Position numbers and translations under genes: made by a program. Of a stretch of DNA of 64,000 bases, positions 60,228 through 64,000 are shown in pieces; position 1 is the first letter of the stretch, and each line of letters opens with the position of its first letter. This DNA comes from Mycobacterium asiaticum. GTDB lineage: Bacteria > Actinomycetota > Actinomycetes > Mycobacteriales > Mycobacteriaceae. The notes under the pieces were generated by a model. That model saw only the letters and a list, made by a program, of their open reading frames with translations, made no database searches and was not told the DNA's origin. The stretch lies in assembly GCF_001673635.1 (NCBI RefSeq), contig NZ_LZMH01000010.1, positions 62,001 through 126,000 of the forward strand. The letters are read 5' to 3'.

Positions 60228-60701
60228 TCAGACCGTGCGGATGTGGACCTCGCAGTTGAGCGAGGCCTCGAGGGCGGTGTGGACCCGGCTTTCCGGCACC
60301 CGCTCGAGGTCGGCCTCGCGCAGGGTGACGTGGACGACGTCGTATCCGTCGTCGCCGGGCTCCCGAACGATCTCGCCGGTGACTCCGAATGCGGCCAGCA
60401 CACCATGGGCGTCGTCGTCGGTCCCCCGGCTCACGAACGTCACCACCCCGGCCGCCGGGCTGGTACCGAAGGCCTTGCCGCACAGCCCGATCGCCGTCGT
60501 TTTGGCCGATTCGACGTCGCTGCCCGCGATGAGCACCTCGACGACGCGGCCACCGGGTGGTCGGCTCGCGAGATCGATGTCCACCACTTCGGCGTCCGCA
60601 GCGCCGGCCAGGCCGAGGAGCGCTGCCATGCCCTCGCGTAATTGTGCGGCGGTGAGCAAACCGTCCGGGTCGACATCAATCCGCACCACCGCCGTCCGCA
60701 T
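60228..60701 (-). CDS. Conserved hypothetical protein
   Basis: The 157-aa protein begins MRTAVVRIDVDPDGLLTAAQLREGMAALLG. The pattern has three alternating beta/alpha stretches ending HIRTV. No motif is recognised. The ORF continues to 61610, but ATG at 60701 is preferred since the upstream part is antisense to the NuoF-like gene. It lies on the opposite strand to its neighbours, within the operon region, and shares a 33-nt divergent gap with 60735. Function unknown. Confidence 0.6.
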   Translation of the reverse strand: MRTAVVRIDVDPDGLLTAAQLREGMAALLGLAGAADAEVVDIDLASRPPGGRVVEVLIAGSDVESAKTTAIGLCGKAFGTSPAAGVVTFVSRGTDDDAHGVLAAFGVTGEIVREPGDDGYDVVHVTLREADLERVPESRVHTALEASLNCEVHIRTV

Positions 60702-60734
60702 GCCGCAAAGCCTAACCGCATGGCGGGATGAACC

Positions 60735-62018
60735 GTGAAGACGGACGCCGCAATCCGTACCGCAGTCTGGCCGTCTTTGGAACCCCGACTGCTGACGGAG
60801 GCCGTCGAGCGCGAGGACGCTGCACTCTATCGCGAGCGCGGCGGGTACCTGCCGCTGGTGGATGCCGATCAACTGCTTGGCGAGGTCGACGCCAGCGGAC
60901 TGGTCGGTCGCGGCGGCGCCGGCTTTCCGCTCGGCGTGAAGCTGCGCACCGTGCGCGACAACGGACGCGCCGCCGGTGGCGCGGTGGTCATCGCGAACGG
61001 CGAAGAGGGGGAACCGGCTTCGGTCAAGGACCGCTGGCTGCTGCGGCACCGGCCGCATCTGATTCTGGACGGTTTGCGGCTGGCCGCGACAATCGTGTCC
61101 GCCCGGCGCGTGTATGTCTATGTCTCGGATGCGGATTCGGCACGGAGCATCGAAGCCGCACTGGCCGAGGCCGTTCAGGAGGATCTCGATGTCGAGGTGT
61201 GGACGGTCGAGCCGGGATACGTGGCGGGCGAGGAGACCGCGGCGGTCCAGGCGATCAACGGCGGGCCGGCCAAACCCACTGACAAGCCGCCACGGCCGTT
61301 CGAAGTCGGCGTCCGGGAATTGCCGACGCTGATCAGCAACGTCGAGACCCTGGCGAACCTGCCGTACCTGCAGCGCAACGGCGCCAAGGCGTTTCGCACC
61401 TCGGGCACGGTGCTGTCGCCGGGCACCTTTTTGGCCACGATCACCGGAGCCGGCCGGCCACCGGCACTCTACGAATTGCCACACGGTCTGCCGTTCACCG
61501 AACTGCTTGCATTGCACGGGGTTTCCTCGGAGCAGCTGCGTGGTGTCCTGATGGGCGGCTACTTCGCCGGCCTGCTCAACCGCGGCGTGCTGGACACCCG
61601 GCTGGATCACGAGACAATGCGCGGCATCGGCAGCGGGTTGGGTTGCGGCGCAATTTCATTGATCACCGACGACTGTCCGGTCGCGGTGGCGGCCTCCGTA
61701 CTGGCCTACTTTGACCGCGAGAACGCCGGGCAGTGCGGGTCCTGCTTCAACGGCACCGCGGCGATGGCGGCCGCCGCGGGGGCGCTGCGGGACTCCGCGG
61801 CCACGACGGAGGACGTCGATCGGTTGCGCCGCTGGTCGGTGGTGCTCCGCGGTCGCGGTGCCTGCGGGACATTGGATGCCGCCACCAACGTCGCGGCGTC
61901 GCTGCTCGACCAGTTCCCCGCGGAAGTGACGCGCCATCTCGAGGGAACGTGCCCGGATTGCGAACACGGCGCATACCGCGCCGAGCGTCCCTACGAAGTA
62001 CCGGTACCGGTGAGGTGA
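60735..62018 (+). CDS. NuoF-like NADH-dependent flavoprotein subunit
   Basis: The 427-aa protein matches the 51-kDa subunit of complex I: the glycine-rich GRGGAGFPLGVK and NGEEGEPASVKDR segments for NADH/FMN (about 58-100), and the C-terminal iron-sulfur region NAGQCGSCFNGTAAM plus RGACGTLDAA. The Cys spacing differs from canonical NuoF ESCGxCxPC. No NuoE or NuoG is adjacent; a [3Fe-4S] ferredoxin gene follows by 2 nt. It may be a stand-alone NADH:ferredoxin reductase. GTG at 60735. Confidence 0.83.
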   Translation: MKTDAAIRTAVWPSLEPRLLTEAVEREDAALYRERGGYLPLVDADQLLGEVDASGLVGRGGAGFPLGVKLRTVRDNGRAAGGAVVIANGEEGEPASVKDRWLLRHRPHLILDGLRLAATIVSARRVYVYVSDADSARSIEAALAEAVQEDLDVEVWTVEPGYVAGEETAAVQAINGGPAKPTDKPPRPFEVGVRELPTLISNVETLANLPYLQRNGAKAFRTSGTVLSPGTFLATITGAGRPPALYELPHGLPFTELLALHGVSSEQLRGVLMGGYFAGLLNRGVLDTRLDHETMRGIGSGLGCGAISLITDDCPVAVAASVLAYFDRENAGQCGSCFNGTAAMAAAAGALRDSAATTEDVDRLRRWSVVLRGRGACGTLDAATNVAASLLDQFPAEVTRHLEGTCPDCEHGAYRAERPYEVPVPVR

Positions 62019-62020
62019 CC

Positions 62021-62317
62021 ATGAGGATCCGTCTCGACCGCACCATCTGCGACGGCTTCGGGCTGTGCGCCAAGCATGCACCCGCGTACTTCTCGCTCGA
62101 CGACTGGGGCTATGCGTCCCTGGTCGGCGACGGCAACGTGGCGGAGCTGGACCACGATCCGGTGATGCGGGCGCTGCTGGACTGCCCGGTGCATGCGATC
62201 ACCGAAGTCGGTGATCGCAAGCCGAGCATCCCGCACCCGGAGCTGCACGACGACGAGGACCCCGCCGAGCATCTCAAGACGGAGTCCAACGAAGCGCAGT
62301 GGGGCTTTACGCGTTGA
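62021..62317 (+). CDS. [3Fe-4S] ferredoxin with C-terminal extension
   Basis: The 98-aa ferredoxin has Cys10, Cys16 and Cys55 (CDGFGLC...LDCPVHAI). Phe13 replaces the fourth cysteine (compare His13 in 44034-44228). It has an extra roughly 35-residue acidic tail (PELHDDEDPAEHLKTES). ATG at 62021 follows the NuoF-like stop by 2 nt, so it is the direct partner of that flavoprotein. The tail overlaps the next gene by 19 nt. Confidence 0.9.
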   Translation: MRIRLDRTICDGFGLCAKHAPAYFSLDDWGYASLVGDGNVAELDHDPVMRALLDCPVHAITEVGDRKPSIPHPELHDDEDPAEHLKTESNEAQWGFTR

Positions 62318-63099
62318 GCGGGCGGTGCGCCGGTCTGACCGCGCTGGTGACCGGAAGCAGCCGGGGCCTGGGCAAGGCGATCGCGCAGCGGTTGGCCAGC
62401 GAGGGCGCCATCGTGGCGCTCACCGCGCGGACGCTGGAGCCCGACCCGAAATATCAAGGCTCGCTGCAGGAAACACTCGACGAGATCCGCAACGGCGGGG
62501 GTTCGGCCATCGCGATCCAGGCCGACCTGTCGAAAACCGAAGACCGGGAACGGCTTTTCGCCGAAGTCGTCGACGGTGTCGGTGCGCCGGACATCCTGGT
62601 GAACAACGCCGCGGTGACCTTTCTGCGGCCACTGGACGGGTTCCCGGAGCGGCGGGCGCGCCTGATGATCGAGATGCATGTGCTGGCGCCTTTGCACCTC
62701 ACTCAGCTGGCGATCCCCGCGATGCGGGAACGCGGCCGTGGCTGGGTGCTGAACGTGACCTCCGTGGGCGGCGACCTGCCCAGCGGTCCGCCGTTCGACG
62801 AATTCGACCGCAGCGCGGGGTTCGGCATCTACGGCACCGTCAAGGCCGCACTGAACCGGCTCACCAAAGGCCTTGCCGCAGAACTGTACGACGATGGCAT
62901 CGCTGTCAACGCGGCGGCGCCGTCCAATCCCGTCGCGACCCCGGGCGCGGGCACCCTGGATCTGGCCAAGACGGACACCGAGGACATCGAACTGATCACT
63001 CAGACGGCACTCGAATTGTGCACCGGTGACCCGAAGTCGCTTACCGGCCGCATTGCCCACACCCAACCGTTCCTCCGTGAAATCGGGTGGCTGAGCTGA
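62299..63099 (+). CDS. Short-chain dehydrogenase/reductase (SDR)
   Basis: The 266-aa SDR has TGSSRGLGKAIA (about 18-29), NNAAVTFLRP, the catalytic Ser in VTSVGG and YGTVKAALNRL (Tyr/Lys), and AAAPSNPVATPG. A larger roughly 15-residue insertion sits before the Tyr (PPFDEFDRSAGFGI). GTG at 62299 overlaps the ferredoxin gene; TTG at 62314 (TTGA with its stop) is an alternative. It is last but one in the window. Confidence 0.87.
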   Translation: MGLYALSGRCAGLTALVTGSSRGLGKAIAQRLASEGAIVALTARTLEPDPKYQGSLQETLDEIRNGGGSAIAIQADLSKTEDRERLFAEVVDGVGAPDILVNNAAVTFLRPLDGFPERRARLMIEMHVLAPLHLTQLAIPAMRERGRGWVLNVTSVGGDLPSGPPFDEFDRSAGFGIYGTVKAALNRLTKGLAAELYDDGIAVNAAAPSNPVATPGAGTLDLAKTDTEDIELITQTALELCTGDPKSLTGRIAHTQPFLREIGWLS

Positions 63100-64000
63100 C
63101 CGACGCCCTCGATCGGCTGCGCCGCCGGCTCGCCCAGATCGAGGGGTTGCGTCCGCTCACCGGCGGAGCATCCAGCCTGACCTACGCCGGGCAGCTGGAC
63201 GGTCGGCAGGTCGTGGTCAAGGTGGCCCCCGCCGGCATCGCACCGACGGGACACCGCGACGTGTTGCGCCAGAGCCGCCTGATCAGATCGCTGGGCGGCA
63301 CCGCGGTGCCGGTGCCCGAGGTGCTGTGGGAGGACCCGGGCGAGCCGCCGCAAGATCCGCCTTTGTTCGTGATGTCCATGCTGCCGGGCAGCTCGCTCGA
63401 GCCGTTGTTCGATCTGGACGGCACGGAACTCAAGGAATCCGATGTGTCCGAACGTTTTCGGAGTGCGGCGATCACTCTGGCGCAGCTGCACTCCGTACAC
63501 CCCACCGCCGTCGGTTTGGGCGCTGAGCCGGTGTTCACCGCGACAGCCGAGGTCGAACGGTGGTGCCGGACACTGGAAACGGTCGACCCCGCGCTGGCCC
63601 CGAGGTGGCGTGAGGTCGGCGCCGCGTTGCTCGATCGGGTGCCGGCGCCGCTCGGTCCCGCCGTCGTGCACGGTGACTTTCGGCTGGGCAACCTGCTCGC
63701 CGTCGCGAGCCGCGTCACCGGCGTGATCGACTGGGAGATCTGGTCGGTTGGCGATCCCCGGATGGACATCGGCTGGTTCCTGATCAACAGCGACCCGCAG
63801 ACATATCAGCGGCCGACTCCCTACGTCGGCGGCACCCCCTCACTCGACGAACTGACCGCGGTCTACCAAGCGGCCGTCGGTTTCCCGGTGCCCGATCTGG
63901 GTTGGTTCCAGGCGCTGGCCTGTTTCAAATCTGTGGCAACCTGGTCGCTGATCGTCAAGCACAACCGTCGACGGCCACACCCCGACGCCGAGTTGGAGGC
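63087..64000 (+). CDS. APH-fold phosphotransferase, incomplete at right edge
   Basis: The 304-codon frame is open to the window end. It has the nucleotide lysine in VVVKVAPAG, an HxDxxxxN loop as VVHGDFRLGNLL (about 193-204) and VIDWEIWSVGDPRMDIGW. It is a second APH-like protein beside 53267-54406, closer to the FadE36-like type seen in acyl-CoA clusters. GTG at 63087 overlaps the SDR by 13 nt. The C-terminus is not in the window. Confidence 0.82.
   Translation, partial: MAELTDALDRLRRRLAQIEGLRPLTGGASSLTYAGQLDGRQVVVKVAPAGIAPTGHRDVLRQSRLIRSLGGTAVPVPEVLWEDPGEPPQDPPLFVMSMLPGSSLEPLFDLDGTELKESDVSERFRSAAITLAQLHSVHPTAVGLGAEPVFTATAEVERWCRTLETVDPALAPRWREVGAALLDRVPAPLGPAVVHGDFRLGNLLAVASRVTGVIDWEIWSVGDPRMDIGWFLINSDPQTYQRPTPYVGGTPSLDELTAVYQAAVGFPVPDLGWFQALACFKSVATWSLIVKHNRRRPHPDAELE

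Noticed and set aside
60228..61610. 460-aa minus-strand frame antisense to the NuoF-like gene
   Set aside because: Only its last 157 codons look like a protein. The upstream part is antisense to a well-supported gene, so the start was set at 60701.
1..64000. Prophage, insertion sequence, tRNA or rRNA
   Set aside because: No transposase, integrase, phage structural protein, tRNA cloverleaf or rRNA-like stretch was recognised by eye.

Overview
The window is high-GC actinobacterial DNA, almost certainly from a Mycobacterium and probably a non-tuberculous one. The evidence is a complete mce operon (two yrbE permease genes plus mceA-F), an abundance of fadD/fadE/CoA-transferase/F420-type genes, frequent GTG starts, 4-nt stop/start overlaps, and a block in the same gene order as M. 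tuberculosis Rv0861c-Rv0853c. The species cannot be fixed from the sequence. No rRNA, tRNA, CRISPR array, insertion sequence or phage gene was seen.

Layout. 1-16.7 kb: the 3' end of an XPB-type helicase gene, then an accessory insert (SCP2-thiolase/DUF35 pair, a receptor Ser/Thr kinase, two F420-type oxidoreductases, a FAD monooxygenase), then fadB-fadA, dapC, three SRPBCC genes, a small membrane gene, far and pdc. 16.6-24.3 kb: a 58-aa bacterioferritin-associated ferredoxin, an unknown gene behind a 52-bp tandem repeat, Mce-associated pair 1, an acyl-CoA/AMP ligase with an amidohydrolase, an LpqH-like lipoprotein, a crotonase, a secreted protein and a TetR regulator. 24.5-29 kb: a P450, then four overlapping membrane genes that include cytochrome oxidase subunit III- and IV-like proteins, with a divergent TetR gene and a doubled palindromic operator. 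29-48 kb: Mce-associated pair 2, the mce operon (minus strand, 41.4 to 31.8 kb), a CaiB/BaiF gene divergent from an SDR-ferredoxin-P450 operon, and Mce-associated pair 3. 48-64 kb: a two-subunit acyl-CoA dehydrogenase divergent from a SnoaL-like/epimerase operon, a nitroreductase remnant, an aminoglycoside phosphotransferase-like (APH) gene, a DUF4189 protein, a carboxymuconolactone decarboxylase/3-hydroxyisobutyrate dehydrogenase (HIBADH) pair, and a long plus-strand operon with two amidohydrolases, a Rieske ferredoxin, an alpha/beta hydrolase, a NuoF-like flavoprotein, a [3Fe-4S] ferredoxin, an SDR and a second APH-fold gene.

How it fits together (inference). The mce complex would import a lipid or steroid-like substrate. 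The P450s with their ferredoxins, the SDRs, ligase, CoA-transferase, crotonase, FadE pair, thiolase/DUF35 pair and hydrolases would then degrade it. The strongest integrating signal is a recurring palindrome, GAGAAT-N3-ATTCTC, found upstream of the amidohydrolase-ligase operon, between the CaiB and SDR-P450 operons (two copies), between the FadE and SnoaL operons, upstream of the amidohydrolase-Rieske operon, and in weaker form at the crotonase. This looks like one regulon for a lipid or aromatic catabolic system that cannot be named from sequence alone.

Other notable features are three copies of the Mce-associated two-gene module, short coupled upstream ORFs on both sides of the CaiB/SDR promoter, a repeat that multiplies a translation start, and an oxidase-like operon without catalytic subunits.
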